Origin: Chrysopilus asiliformis
Taxonomy: Eukaryota; Arthropoda; Insecta; Diptera; Rhagionidae
DNA length: 64,000 nt
NCBI GenBank assembly: GCA_964034945.1
Contig: OZ035962.1
Coordinates: forward strand, 72,435,274-72,499,273
Direction: 5' to 3'
Both the position numbers and the translations under genes were made by a program. Below, piece after piece: positions 34,518 through 46,055 of this stretch. Below the pieces are notes generated by a model. It was not told the DNA's origin and ran no database searches. It saw only the letters and a program-made list of their open reading frames with translations. Position 1 is the stretch's first letter. The number at the start of each line of letters is the position of its first letter.

Positions 34518-34739
34518 CTCTATTTGCTTTCTGAGTTAATGGAAAATAAAAAAAAATCCCTCGGTGTGTGTCTCTTTTCATATGTGTATGGATATTAAAT
34601 ACCTAGTGGAGAGAAAAAGTCGCTATTCCTATTCTATCTGGTAATGACATGGGTTTTGCGATTTAATAACTTACTAGCAGACTCTTCATTGCCACCTTAA
34701 AGTTTTTTGTATAAATTTTAGAATGCCAAAAAACCATAA

Positions 34740-34923
34740 ATAACTTAAAACTTTTGGGAAAAAACGTTATCCTTACAGGACCTTCCGTTTCGAATTTAGA
34801 AATTCCAATACCTGAGCCGTGATCAGCGAACCCGAAACCCTCTAATGCCGTTTTCCCGGGAAAACGGGAAAAAGTATATTTGCGTTATTCTTTCAGGACC
34901 TTCCGTTTCGAATTTTGAAAATC
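34740..34923 (-). repeat. Family D modular repeat, interrupted by a Harbinger element
   Basis: Two modules of the form ggaccttccgtttcgaattt...aaattcc and tgatcagcgaaccc occur here. The sequence resumes at about 36437 with a tail containing ggtccagtagtttttgagttttgtaatttcaaacagacag, the usual family end. The same modules occur at 43580-43800 and 58385-58740. Confidence 0.55.
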
Positions 34924-35075
34924 TAAAGCGGCGTCCAAACGCGCAGTTTTTTTGCTACGACTTATTTTGCACAGTTATCTATGTAAAAAAAACTGAGTAA
35001 CCTTCGCGTCCACACGGTTCCGTTTTTTTTATATTTTATCGCAGTTTTGTTTGAAACTTCGTGCATAAACACATT

Positions 35076-35742
35076 CAGCCTTATTAATAAAAAATCCCTA
35101 ACACGGAGATAACTCATGTGCTAACTAACTCCGAGATAGCAAACTTATCCATTAGATAACTATTCTTATTAATAAAAAAATTTCCTCCATATAATAGCTA
35201 ACTCGTATTTTATTTAAAAATTTCGCTGGAATACGGCAACCCTTGTGCCGAATTGTACCAAAAAATACGAAAATCTTTTACATTTAAGTCAAATTTTGGT
35301 TTTTTAAATCCGTTTCCTTGGAGACGATATTAAAATAAGTCATATTTTGGTTTTTTAAATCCGTTTCCTTGGAGACAATATTAAAATAGGAGTGAAATTA
35401 ATGTTTTTATTTTAATTGTGATTCACTGCAAAGTAATTAAAAGTGGAAAATTTAAAAATTGAAGGAAAGCGATCAGAAAAGTGGTGTTCAAGTGATAAGA
35501 TAATATAATATAATAACATAAATTGCATTTTTTTAATGGATCATTGTTTCTTCCAGTCTTTTTTGCAAGAGTTATGCGCCGTCAAGAGTTATCAACTCCT
35601 TAACTCGAGGAAATCGGTATGTTAGCTAACACAGAGTTAACTAACGTCAGTTAACTCTTAAAATTTTTTATTAATAAGAATTTCGAGTTATCCACTGCGT
35701 AAACCATTGATAAAAATTAACTAACGTTTATTAATAAGGCTG
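35076..35742. mobile_element. Nested TIR unit, ends CAGCCTTATTAATAAA
   Basis: Sixteen-base inverted ends lie between two ATT triplets (35073-35075, 35743-35745). A second, subterminal pair (cttattaataaaa at 35163-35176, complement at about 35660-35675) and many gttagctaac/gagttaact motifs on both sides make it strongly self-complementary. No coding capacity. The 3-bp duplication is suggestive but short. Confidence 0.65.
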
Positions 35743-35849
35743 ATTGTGTTTATTCATTTTCTATAATGAATAGATTAGGCGAGCAAGACTTATTACTTTT
35801 CAGTTTGTATTCTTTGTAAAAAAAGGAAATAAAAAGAAATGTCGGCGAA

Positions 35850-36217
35850 CTAAGTGGTGCAAACAGTGGCTTAATAAAAGAAACATATATTCGCATGTGA
35901 ACTTATTTCAAGAATTCCTACAAGAAGAAAATGATTGGCAAAATTATTTGCGTATGGATATAGGAACGTACAACTGACTATTATCGCTGGTGTCGCCAAA
36001 AATAGAAAGGAAAGACACATGCATGAGGAAAGCTATCACACCCCATGAACGGCTCACCGCTACTTTAAGGTTCCTGGCAACGGGGCGCAGCTACGAGGAC
36101 TTAAAATTTAGTACAGCTGTTTCCAAACAATCTTTAAGTGTGATTATCCCTGAAACCTGCGAAGCAATATACGAAGTTTTACGGGATAAATATTTAAAGG
36201 TAGCAACAATAATTTGA
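35850..36217 (+). pseudogene. N-terminal part of PIF/Harbinger (HARBI1-like) transposase
   Basis: One reading frame holds RRTKWCKQWLNKR, then FQEFLQEENDWQNYLRMD, an in-frame TGA at 35975-35977, then LLSLVSPKIERKDTCMRKAI, TPHERLTATLRFLATGRSYE and IIPETCEAIYEVLRDKYLKV. This order (basic WV/WC..W motif, F..LRMD, RKAI.P.ERL..TLRFLATG, the helix-turn-helix-like VS..SLS and the I.PETC.AIYE block) is characteristic of the N-terminal domain of Harbinger transposases. The downstream DDE catalytic domain is absent, replaced by unrelated sequence before the right end. The single stop and the deletion make it non-functional. Confidence 0.85.
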
Positions 36218-36543
36218 AAAACAAAAACTGACACAAAAACTGACTGAATTTTCGTCCACATGCTACGATTTGCCTCCGCGTGCCACAATTATTTTCAGAC
36301 ACAACCTGAACTCGCACAGGCCGTACTTTTGATCCGCGCGAACTAACTGTGTATCGTCCAGACGCTATGACATGCCTGCGCAGACTCGGTTTGCGCGGGT
36401 AAAACGGAGCAAAAAACTGCGCGTTTGGACGCCGCTTAACATAGCTCCTGGTAACGCAGATCATTTTGCAAAAAACTGCGTAAAAATCGGTCCAGTAGTT
36501 TTTGAGTTTTGTAATTTCAAACAGACAGAGCAACAAACATCCA

Positions 36544-37247
36544 TTTTTATACCCGTATGGTGAAACCAAAGGGTATATTAGATTTGCCTTACCTTTTGTA
36601 ACGCCAAGATCTCGTCATCACACAAAAAAATGAATTACACCTACACCAGTGTGTTTAGAATGATAAAACATAACAAAAGCTATAATTGCAAATCTGGCAA
36701 TTATTGAAAACCCGTATGGTGATTTAAGTGAACGGCGAACAGTTGTATCAAAATTCCACTTTGAAGTCCAACTTTCCAATAAGATTTTTTAAAATTTATT
36801 CCAATCGGATTTTGATGTATGGGAGTTTTATGTAGAATCATATCCTAAATAACTTTTGTTCTTGGATTTTTTTGATAAGATGCACCGTTTTTGAGATATT
36901 TACAAAAATCGTTTTCGTTCATATGAGGGGTACCCCCCCCCCCCCCCCCCCCCCTAATGGTACATTTTTCCCTATTAACGAACTTAGCCTTGCATTTTAC
37001 GAGAAAAACCAATCTGCTCAAAATTTCAAGTCTCTAGCTCAATCCGTGCGCCCGCAATCCGCGCCACAGACGGACGGACGGACGGACGGACAGACGGACG
37101 GACGGACGGACATGCTAAATGCAACTTTTTTCATCATTCTAAACAAACTGGTGTAATTCATTTTTTTGTGTGATGACGGGATCTTGGCGTTACAAACGGT
37201 AAGGCAAATCTAATATACCCTTTGGTTTCACCATACGGGTATAAAAA
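36544..37247. repeat. Family A copy with about 120-bp inverted arms
   Basis: Both ends carry the same sequence in opposite orientation: TTTTTATACCCGTATGGTGA through ttgccttacc, cgccaagatc and gtgtgtttagaatgat. Between them lies a full family A body including a run of about 25 C (36931-36954) and a GGACGGACGGACGGACAGAC core (37072-37112). This is the clearest evidence that family A can behave as a fold-back unit. No protein is encoded. Confidence 0.82.
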
Positions 37248-37302
37248 CAAATAGTTTGATTCACCTGAAGGTGAGATGATCCTTCCCCTCTTACATAATT
37301 AT

Positions 37303-37560
37303 TGGGTATGAGAATAAGTTCTTAGCGTTTTTTTTGTGAAAAATCTTTGTTTTCTTCAAGTTCCAAATGCATTTAATTCAAAGTAAGTTCCATTGGAAGG
37401 TATAACCTTAGCCCATCTTTCATTTGTTCACCTCCTCATATGAATGGAAGCGCATTCCAGTAAGACATGATTGCATCGCTCTAAAGAAATAGTAATCAGA
37501 AGGGGCAATGTCTGGGGAGTATAGCGAGCAAAATTTTTCGTCAACATCGGGTTGTTCGCC
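37303..37560 (-). pseudogene. 3' end of a mariner element with transposase remnant
   Basis: On the minus strand, a frame near 37420-37560 reads FCSLYSPDIAPSDYYFFRAM, the third-acidic-residue block of a DD34D mariner, and then RFHSYEEVNK followed by a stop. The family tail GRWAKVIPSNGTYFE is recognisable after frame loss (about 37380-37420). The outer end TTATTGGGTATGAGAATAAG (37304 onward), followed by a T-run, resembles the terminal repeat of the mariner at 46227. The 5' half is missing. Confidence 0.75.
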
Positions 37561-37744
37561 GTGCGATGTCTGTATGTTTATTCTATTTCTGCTAATATAT
37601 AAGGTGATAATAATATGTATATATCGATTTAGACTATTAGGTATATATGTTAATTTACCATACAAAAGTACTTGAGAACTAAGTGAGGTAAAGACTTTAA
37701 ATTTAGTACAATTATGACCTCTTATAAAAGTTAAGCCACTTTTA

Positions 37745-37925
37745 AAAACAGGTGACATGGAACCGCTCCTTACCCCCTCCTTCATACGAATCGAAAAAGT
37801 TTTGGCCGAAAACGGTTCACTTTTGAAAAAGATTTTTGAAACAAACAGTGTTTAGAATATGATTTTACATACATAACTCGTACATCGAAATCCAATTGGA
37901 GCAAATTTTTGTCACTCCGAATCGA
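37745..37925 (+). repeat. Family B fragment
   Basis: Contains cttaccccctccttcatacgaatcg, ggccgaaaacggttcact, ttagaatatgattttacataca and tcgaaatccaattggagcaaat, in the order seen in other family B copies. It has no core. Confidence 0.5.
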
Positions 37926-37956
37926 TTGCATGGTTCAAAAATGGTGTTTCAAATGC

Positions 37957-37992
37957 AACCCTAATCCCGGTTCTATGGGATTAGGGTTGCCA
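37957..37992. repeat. Perfect 14-bp stem hairpin
   Basis: GCAACCCTAATCCC and GGGATTAGGGTTGC are exact complements separated by 8 bases. It could be a tiny MITE remnant or an RNA hairpin. There is no run of T to suggest a terminator, and no gene is adjacent. Confidence 0.7.
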
Positions 37993-38629
37993 TAACAATT
38001 TTTGGAAAACTAGGAATACTAAGCGAAAAACCTCGGACATAGGGACGAAAACTCCGGACACGCTTAAAATAAAAAAAACTGACATTAGGTCAACCGGTCA
38101 GATAATATGTTTTATTATAATAAAAAAGAGACATCTGTTGCTACATATTCCTTTTTTTCTCCAAAACGTTGACTACGAAGCAAAACACGTTTTGCAAACA
38201 AAAAACTACAAAAAGAAATGCACTACAGGTAAACCGTTTCAATGAAAGACGCGCGGTAAAGTTAGAATATCTCGAAGAAATTTTGGCATTGTCAATTATT
38301 TATATGTCAATTATACCCTCACACTCCGTATCTCGTCTTTCGTGACATCTTGATTTTATCAACTAAACTTCTTAATTAGCTCGAAATTGCGCGGACACGT
38401 TTAAAAATCCCAGATCCAATCAAAACCCTCCCTGAACGTCCCCAGCCGCCATTAAAAAGTTGACTGTATCCGTGGAAAATAACACGGTTGGTAACTCTAT
38501 ATGGGACAATAACATCTTTCGAATTAAAAAAAATCGGTTACAGCTTACTTGTAGCAGTCGATCTTGCACATTTTTGTTACATGCATACACTACACGCACA
38601 CTGTCCCAACTCACCCTCTTGCTATTATA
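37993..38629. other. Spacer before the DD41D element
   Basis: The motif cggacacg(c/t)ttaaaa occurs at 38055-38068 and again at 38393-38407, suggesting a degenerate repeat. No supported gene. Confidence 0.4.
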
Positions 38630-38631
38630 TA

Positions 38632-39550
38632 AAGGGTGTTTTTTTTAGACGTGTGGTTTTCAATCTGGCACTACTTTTTTCGGAGTTGGTCTTTTTACCA
38701 GTTGTCGCTTGATTTATGCTCAGTTTGGTTTGCCATTTCGTCAAACGACCATCAAGCGCGTCGCACGTTCGGTGAATGGGCCCAAAATAAGATGGCCACC
38801 GATCCCGATTTTCACAAGAAAATTTTGTTCAACGATGAAGCTCACTTTTGGTTGAATGGGTACGTCAATAAGCAAAATTGTCGCATTTGGAGGGATGGTA
38901 ATCCACAAGCCATTCTTCAGACGCCGTCACATCCTCAAAAAGTCACTGTTTGGTGTGCTCTATGGGCAGAGGGAATCATTGGTCCATATTTCTTCAAAAA
39001 TGAAGCCGGCCATAATGTTACAGACAATGGGGAACGCTATAGAGCCATAATTAATGACTTTTTCGTGCCTGAATTGGAGGATGTTGATTTGGACGACCTT
39101 TGGTTCCAACAAGACGGCGCTACATGCCATACAGCCAACGAAACAATCAATTTATTGAAGGAAACTTTTGGTGAGCGCATTATCTCGCGTCGTGGGCCTG
39201 TGGCGTAGCCTCCAAGATCGTGCGATTTAACACCGCTGGACTATTTTTTGTGGGGTTATGTGAAGTCGCTTGTCTACGCAGATAAGCCCGAGACGGTTGA
39301 CGCCTTAGAAGAGAATATTCGGCGCGTTATTGCTGACATACGGCCCCAATTGCTGCAAAAAGTGGTCGAAAATTGGGCCTCTCGGCTGGAATTTATTCGA
39401 GCCAGCCGCGGTGGCCACTTGCCCGAAATCATTTTTAAAACATGATGGCAAATCCTTATCTTTATAATAAAGCTAAACTCTTGGCCATAACATTAAATTA
39501 TATGCGTTTTATTTCTTCTTGAAAACCACACATCTAAAAAAAACACCCTT
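38632..39550 (+). mobile_element. DD41D-type Tc1/mariner element
   Basis: A 919-bp element with inverted ends AAGGGTGTTTTTTTTAGA (continuing (C/T)GTGTGGTTTTCAA), flanked by TA (38630-38631, 39551-39552). It carries the catalytic half of a transposase, nearly intact except for one stop codon. The N-terminal DNA-binding region is deleted, so it is non-autonomous. The spacing of the last two acidic residues is 41, which matches the DD41D group (rosa/Visitor-like elements known from insects). Confidence 0.9.
38750..39445 (+). pseudogene. DD41D-type transposase, catalytic half, one stop codon
   Basis: The domain order is HQARRTFGEWAQNKMATDPD; first Asp in KKILFNDEAHFWLNG (about 38818-38862); WRDGNPQAI; KVTVWCALWAEGIIGPYFF; second Asp in LWFQQDGATCH; then an in-frame TAG (39206-39208) at a position where relatives have Trp before PPRS. 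In the same frame follow PPRSCDLTPLDYFLWGYVKS, carrying the third Asp, and a helical tail ending GGHLPEIIFKT. Counting the stop as one residue, 41 residues separate the second and third Asp. The first roughly 120 residues (paired helix-turn-helix part) are missing. Only one nonsense change is obvious in the remaining 230 codons, so inactivation looks recent. Shadow frames on the plus strand can be ignored. Confidence 0.88.
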
Positions 39551-39552
39551 TA

Positions 39553-42500
39553 CTAAGACTGAATAAATGCAATACAATTCGAAAAGGAAGTTATCACAAA
39601 ATGTGAAAAAACAGATTATGCAATACGACGCAAAGCCGATAAAAAATTATTTACAGTTTGCAATAAATGTTCCCAGAAGTCAACACTAAAACGCTTATCT
39701 GGAAGAAGGTAAATATTTATATACACGCATACTATTACACTTAATCGTGTTAAGCAGTGAAAAAAGGAAATTCCCAGTGTGGCAAGGAAGTTCGCCTTAT
39801 TCTCTATGCGAACAATCGATTCTGTGAAAGTTATATTCGTATATAATATTGTTGATAAAATTGAATTTAGTCCGACGTATAAAAATAGAATTTCCACTAT
39901 GTTCCTACTGTATTTGAGTTTCTTTGTTATAAAAGTCAAATTCAAATTTAATTTGTCTGTAAGAATGTCATTTTTCCTTCAGGTCTCAATTCATTCGATA
40001 TTTCGAACTCCTCTAAGTACATATGCTATCATCAAACAAAACCCCTTTTCACCAATAAAAGGGAAATTTTATTCAAGCATTATAGATTCAAATATACAAT
40101 ATGTCGTTATTGTATTCTGTAGGATTTTTACTCTATAGAATATATAACTGTAAACGATTCCATCATATTTGTCGTCATCGGTTTTGTATTCATTGAGTAT
40201 AAAAGTCCCATTTTTCCGGATCTATGTATAGATCCGAGAGGGAGAAAATTTGAGTTTAATTTATTATTAATTTTATGGGATTTTCATAATTTTTCATATT
40301 TCGTCAAAGAAGTTTACCGAGGATTTATCAAACATGTACAAAGTACAATGGCTGATTCAATTATGAAATGAATTTACTTCCGTTAGCTTTCATTTAATCC
40401 ACTCTCGCTAAAGTATTAATTTCGTTAACCCTTCAAATAATTTTAATAAGAACACACATTGATACTAATAAAGTTATTCATAACAACATGACGTAGGTCG
40501 TTAGCGCTACTCATCGCAATGTTTTTCAATGTAAATTGTATTATGTTTATGCTGGATTCACTGAAAATATGTGACGCACGGATAGAAAAACATACATAAG
40601 CATACATACGAGTATATATTTCCAAAAATTTCAAGGGTTAGGGCCTCTAAAAATTAGTCTCTTAAAAAAATGCTTTAAAATGTCCGTGTTTTAATAAAAA
40701 GGATAGATAATGCTGTAAGTGAAACAAGGGTGACCGATAAACCGAAGAATATGAAATAACATAGTAAAGGTGACCATATTTATTTTGTATAAATCCCGGA
40801 CAAGATAATTAGGAGAGGGGTGAGGTGAGATAGGCAGGACCGACTGAAACGAAATAATAAATGTCTTCGAAAACGTGGCAAAATACAAATCTATACGGGT
40901 GTTCATATTTGCTATTAAACTAGCTGTTATCGTGGTAAAATAATCATACTAATATATAAAAATGAGTTGATGTCTGCCAGTGTGTCTGCTTGGTTTTTCC
41001 TCTTTCGCGGGAAAACTAGCGGGCCGATTGTCTTGAAATTCCGTATAAATGCTCCCCCGGCTTCCAGTAATAATACTTTACACGAAGCAATTAATAAGGG
41101 TATTCACATTTGCTATTAAAATAGCTGTTATCGTCGTACAATAATATTATTTGTTAAAGTTTTGCTCCATACGGTGAGCGCATTTTTTCGCGGCTGTACT
41201 AAAATCTAAAAGTTTTCCATATTTTAACTCACGTTTTTTTAATTGATTCGTTTTTTTCTTTTCGGAAACCACTCTAATTATTTTCACTAATCACCAAATC
41301 ACTTAAAACATTAAGCACTACATATTCTAATCACTTGAACACCATTTTTCAACATTTTTTGTATTATTAAACAATTAATTAAAACTGTCAAACATGAGCG
41401 AATTGGTAAGCTCTCTAATCATATTTTTGTTAATTTCAAATATTTACCCAAATTCAAAAAAAGATCGCAAAAAATGCTGTGCTGTAAAAATTTAACAAAT
41501 TTAACAAATTTTACGACAATAGTTTCTGTGAGCACCCCTATAAAAAACTGTGTATTAATCAATTTTCGTCTTGGATCCAATAAAAGTTTGTTAAAAAATA
41601 TGGGCAGGTTTCTTAAGATATTAAATTAAATTCAAATAATCGAAGACAATTAATTTCTTGGGATTCAACTAAAAAATATTTAATAAAAATTGGTTTCGGA
41701 AGCTCCATAATTAAAAATTAATCGTTGATCCTCTTTCATTTTTTTTGCGTTAAATTTGAACATTAAATGCCTGCCTTCCTCACATTTGTCTTACAAATAT
41801 GAGGTTTTAATCAAGTGAAATTAAAATTTTTACTAAAATCTAGAACAGGGGTCATCAAAGTAACTGTCGCTTCCTTTACAATCAAAATTTATAACCACTA
41901 CAAATAAAAATACACTTCAATGAAACTTTCATTAAAGTCAATTTTAACACATACAGATCCGGTTAACAACCGATATCCACTAACAAAATAAATGTGTTTG
42001 AAATAAATGTGTGTAATTTGGGACTTAGTTCTAAAACAAAAAAAAATATTGCGGCCTAAGATGACATCGGAAGTTTCAGCGAGAAAAAAAAATAAACAAA
42101 AAAAAATTAAGAAAGCTTTTACTTAGAAAATGTAGGGTAGAGCAGGACGCATTAGCTACCCCTTATTTTTTTTTTAAACTTGCAGTCGGGAAAATTCGAA
42201 AAAATATATAATTACCATCTGACATCTCTGGAAGTCGTTACAAAGTTTGACAGTTGTGGGCAACTCTTGCCGGATGTAGCTAGGTTAAAGGGTTTTCTCT
42301 ATGCGACACTAAATATTTTGGCTGTAAGTTATTCTATTTTTTATTGCTTTATGTAATTTTTTTATTGGTTTTTCTTTATTATAAGCAAAATCAAAATGAC
42401 AATTTCAAATATTTTTTTCAAAAAACAATACATGGGGCTCATTGACCATCTTCATGCCGGGGCAGATTGGCCAAGTGGCCAACCCCCAGATGATCAAGCT

Positions 42501-42600
42501 ATATTTACAGGACCTCCTGCTATCCTCACATTTATTTCGTAATGTGAGAATCGGATGCAGCGACTTACAAACTCCCAGATGAGTTTTTGTCCCGGAAAAT
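39553..42600. other. Gene-poor AT-rich stretch
   Basis: No supported gene. Two TATATAAAAATGAGTTGATG-type starts with gtctgc motifs and gccgattgtcttgaaattcc (40952-41060), followed by a repeated attcacatttgctattaaa.tagctgttatcgt block (about 40903 and 41101), suggest a degenerate family C-like repeat. At 41394 a very short frame ATGAGCGAATTG runs straight into a good donor GGTAAGC; see findings. A lone MITE end lies at 41866-41880. Confidence 0.4.
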
Positions 42601-43810
42601 TTAAGGAAAAGGATTATTACGTTATCCTTACAGGGACGCAAATATTGTATTGTCACCGAACTTACATGTGAGTGCAAAATTTCAAGTTAATCGGATGAGT
42701 GAAAGAGGGTCAAAATTAAATAGCAAGATTTGACCTGGACAGACATACAAACAGACAGATACAAAAGCAAGCCAAATCCTATCCTATAATATAATACGAG
42801 GAATGTCTGTCTGCTGTCTGCACAAACGATCTCGAAAACCCGCCTAACGATTTTCACGAAACTTAGGGGTTAGGGATTTTCGGGGACAAGAAATCGATCT
42901 AGATAGGTCTCACCCCTGAGAAAATTCCCCCTCGATACCCCTCACCTGCTATCTTCGAATTGGGTGGTCCTATCTTAATGAAACTTTACAGTATTACTAA
43001 GGGGGCTAGGGGCTTTCGATTTTTTCACTACAAACCTGACTTTTCCCTGCCCTCGATACCCCTCGCCTGTTATCTTCGAATTGGGTGGTCCGATCTTAAT
43101 GAAACCTTACAGTATTACTAAGGGGGCTAAAGGCTTTCGATTTTTCCACTACAAACCTGACTAGCCTGGTATCTTCGAATTACGTGAAGGTATTTTAATG
43201 GAAATTCGCAATATTGCTAGGGAGTAAAGTTTTTCGATATGCATTCTAAAAATATCACTTTTTAGATATCTATCGGCAGCGATAAATAGTAATTACAAAA
43301 CAATCAAGTTCCCTGAACCTCATTATACGAATCATGTTGCAATTACAATCGGATTCAATTACTCAGAGACAGACTGCATTAAGAATTTCAATTGTATGTT
43401 TACATGTTTGTATATATATATTTTTTTCGAAACAGGTCCTATAGATTTTGATGAAATTCGGCTAGTTATAGTTTTTGGGGACGAAAATGCGATCACCTTA
43501 GGTCCCATCTTCAGGGAAATTCGTTAAAGTTCTATAAGGATACTGCGAATATTCTTTGTCCCGTTTTTCTTCAGGAAAGTTTACACTATAGGGTTTGTGA
43601 GGTCGCTGATCCCGAATATGATGTTGGAATTTCAAAATTTGAAACGGAAGGTCCTATAGAATATCGCGAATATCCTATTTTTTCTGGGAAATATACATTA
43701 GGGAGTTTTTGAGGTCGCTGATGCCGAATCTGATGTTGGAAATTCAATATTCGAAACCAAAGGTCCTTTGGTGATAACAAAAATATTCTTTCTTTCCTTT
43801 TTCTGCGGAG
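42601..43810. repeat. Family C and family D composite
   Basis: 42601-42780 has family D features (cgttatccttacaggg, gtgcaaaatttcaagttaatcggatgag). 42784-43160 is family C with its actaagggggcta..ggctttcg module repeated two or three times. 43440-43800 returns to family D with two tandem modules of gaggtcgctgat.ccgaat(a/c)tgatgttgga and cgaaac.gaaggtcct. The boundaries are blurred and no target duplication can be set. No protein was recognised. Confidence 0.6.
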
Positions 43811-45471
43811 CGGGCTTTTGGATCGGAGATTTAAAACCTCAGGAAAACTACTGTGAAGTTAACGTGAATCTACTTTGTTCCCCCAAAATAGCAAAAGGAG
43901 GATTCTGGGGATTCCGAGCATGGCTCGGTCTTCTTGGTACTAAAAGTTTTTAAATGTTGTTGGTGAGTATTTTATTCCTTCATTGAGTAGGAATGGAAGA
44001 ACAATAAGTGGAACGTTTGGAGGACTGCTTTCTTATGTTTGCCTGGTTGTTCCGAAGATTATTAACATTTTTTTTTGCACTAAGATCATTTAATTATAGA
44101 GATTTACTGAATTTATGGAATTGCTTCTAATAAAAAACTTTTTGTCAATAATTTTTTAGGAAATTTTTTACGTGTAAAAAACTGTGTAAATTATTTTACA
44201 TAAAAAATAGGCACGACACGGCTTTATTATGATGACATTGGTACCGGTGTTCAAATGAGGGATTTTTCTATGGTTACCTCTGTAAATTTTGACACAAATT
44301 GAACAATTTGTTGTAAGAAGTTCTTTGTGCTTTATTCAATCGAGCTGATTATACTATATTCTCTAGTTCTTAGAGAATTGCGCCTTGATTTGTTCACCTT
44401 TTGCTCTCCATAAAACGACATTTTTTCAAATTGATTGAATTGAATTTTCTAAATGTCTGAGAGATTATTTGCCTATTTGGACAAAATATAAAAGTTTGTT
44501 TAAAAAGTTATAAACCAAGCCAAAGAATTATTATACATTTATCTAAACAATACATGTCAATTAATTGGTATTGATTTTCAAAAAACTTGAATTTTGTTTA
44601 AAGTTTTATTTGTCGTCGAAAAATAAGTATTTATGGCTATTTGATTTCACTATTTTCCAATCATAATCCAAAATCAAATGTTTTTTATTTGAATTAAAAG
44701 AGAAAGTAGTAAAAACAAATACCAAACCATTCCTTTTAAATGGAGGTTATTTAAAACAAATGACTTGTATTTGATTTGACAAAACGTATTTAAAACAAAA
44801 AAACCGATCAATTAATTTGCCTGTCTGATGGAGAGCGCTTTCTTACATCATGCGGTCAAAACAAATAACCAAGCATTTGTCTTGAATGAATTGACAATTA
44901 ACCGGGGCTACAACATTTGCGAATAAAAAAGAACAGACAAAGAATCATCATCGTCGTTGGCGTTACACACAAATACATTTTCTTTGTTTTTACGCACGCA
45001 GAATATCAAAGATAGCTTTTGCTTTATTTTTTCATCAACCTGGATCAAAAATTAGTTTTAGGAATTAATTTCAGTTAGGAGTTAGTTTGAGCTATTTTTG
45101 CTCATATTTTCAGGTTTTTTTTTCTTCAAAAAATTCTTTTTTTTTGCAGGATAATACGAGGAGAGGTTGTTGGTTCGAAGTATCACTATCATATTCATCA
45201 AGATAATTTATTCGGTTGAAGTTTTTGATCTAAAACTAATCAAATTTCAGTAGTTTTATGTTACTCGTACCTTCTCAACAAAACAGAAAATACAATATTT
45301 CTATCTTGTAATGAATATTAAGTGCTATAACAGATAAATATATAAATAAATCCCATCAACATACACTAAAAATAAAAAAGAGAGATAATAAACAAGAAGA
45401 AAGGCTACTTTGTTGTGACATCGTTGCTTTCTCTGACAAAAAATTAATCATTTTGTTTAAATAATTTTCAT
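43811..45471. other. AT-rich stretch, no gene supported
   Basis: Nothing recognisable apart from short A/T runs. It may be intronic or intergenic. Confidence 0.45.
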
Positions 45472-45734
45472 TTAACCCTGCTAGTATGTTCGGGTCTATA
45501 TGACCCGAAACGAATTTCAATTTGGTCGTAGGACAGATATTTTTTGCTATAATGGCTCCGTACTTATTGACTTTACTAATTACATGTTAAATTATGTTAT
45601 TGTCATTGGTATTCAAAAAATTCATTTTTTTCTGTTTTCTGAATTTAAATAGTCACATTCACTACGTTCGGGTCTATGTGACCCGATGCACAACGGTACT
45701 TGCAACGAATAACTAAACATGTCAAAAACTGTAA

Positions 45735-45985
45735 AGCTCGATCCAGACTACACGATGTACGGGGTACGAGGTTGGCACGTACCCCGAACATCGAGTGTTT
45801 GGATGGGAAATTTGCACGTGGTTTCACCTAGTGAGTAAAATCAGAAGCTGTTTGATTATCCTCGTACGTGGTAACCGCGTACACGAATGAGCAAAACCCT
45901 GTGCAGTGTGGATGCAGTTCCATGTACGAGGAAACCAAAAACCTCGTATCTCGTACCCCGTACATCGTGTAGTCTGGATCGAGCT
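45735..45985. mobile_element. Harbinger-type MITE, TAA target duplication
   Basis: A 251-bp element with inverted ends AGCTCGATCCAGACTACACG (continuing atgtacgggg-tacgaggtt), flanked by TAA (45732-45734, 45986-45988). The interior repeats gtacgagg/cctcgta motifs. The TAA duplication and AG-start are shared with the PIF/Harbinger element at 34927, but the ends differ in sequence. It lies in the 5' untranslated zone of the piggyBac-like element. Confidence 0.88.
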
Positions 45986-46055
45986 TAAGTCCCTCTCTGT
46001 CAAAGCTCGGATAACTCTGCTAGGGCTATAGTTAGTGTATATTTCATTCTCAATC

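Larger units (their letters stand above)
34927..36436 (+). mobile_element. PIF/Harbinger element, TAA target duplication
   Basis: Inverted ends starting AGCGGCGTCCAAACGCGCAG continue into a T-run, about 25 bp and perfect. They are flanked by TAA on both sides (34924-34926, 36437-36439), the TWA duplication typical of PIF/Harbinger. It still holds the first third of the transposase-like protein (35850-36217) but lacks the DDE nuclease part. A nested MITE-like unit lies at 35076-35742. It sits inside a family D repeat. Confidence 0.92.

Noticed and set aside
39779..40138. 119-codon plus-strand gene
   Set aside because: Overlaps an equally long minus-strand frame. The composition is Phe/Ile/Lys-rich like the AT-rich background, and there is no domain or splice context.
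40952..41160. Helitron end
   Set aside because: TATATAAAAATGAG..GTCTGC is reminiscent, but no CTRR terminus with preceding hairpin was found nearby.
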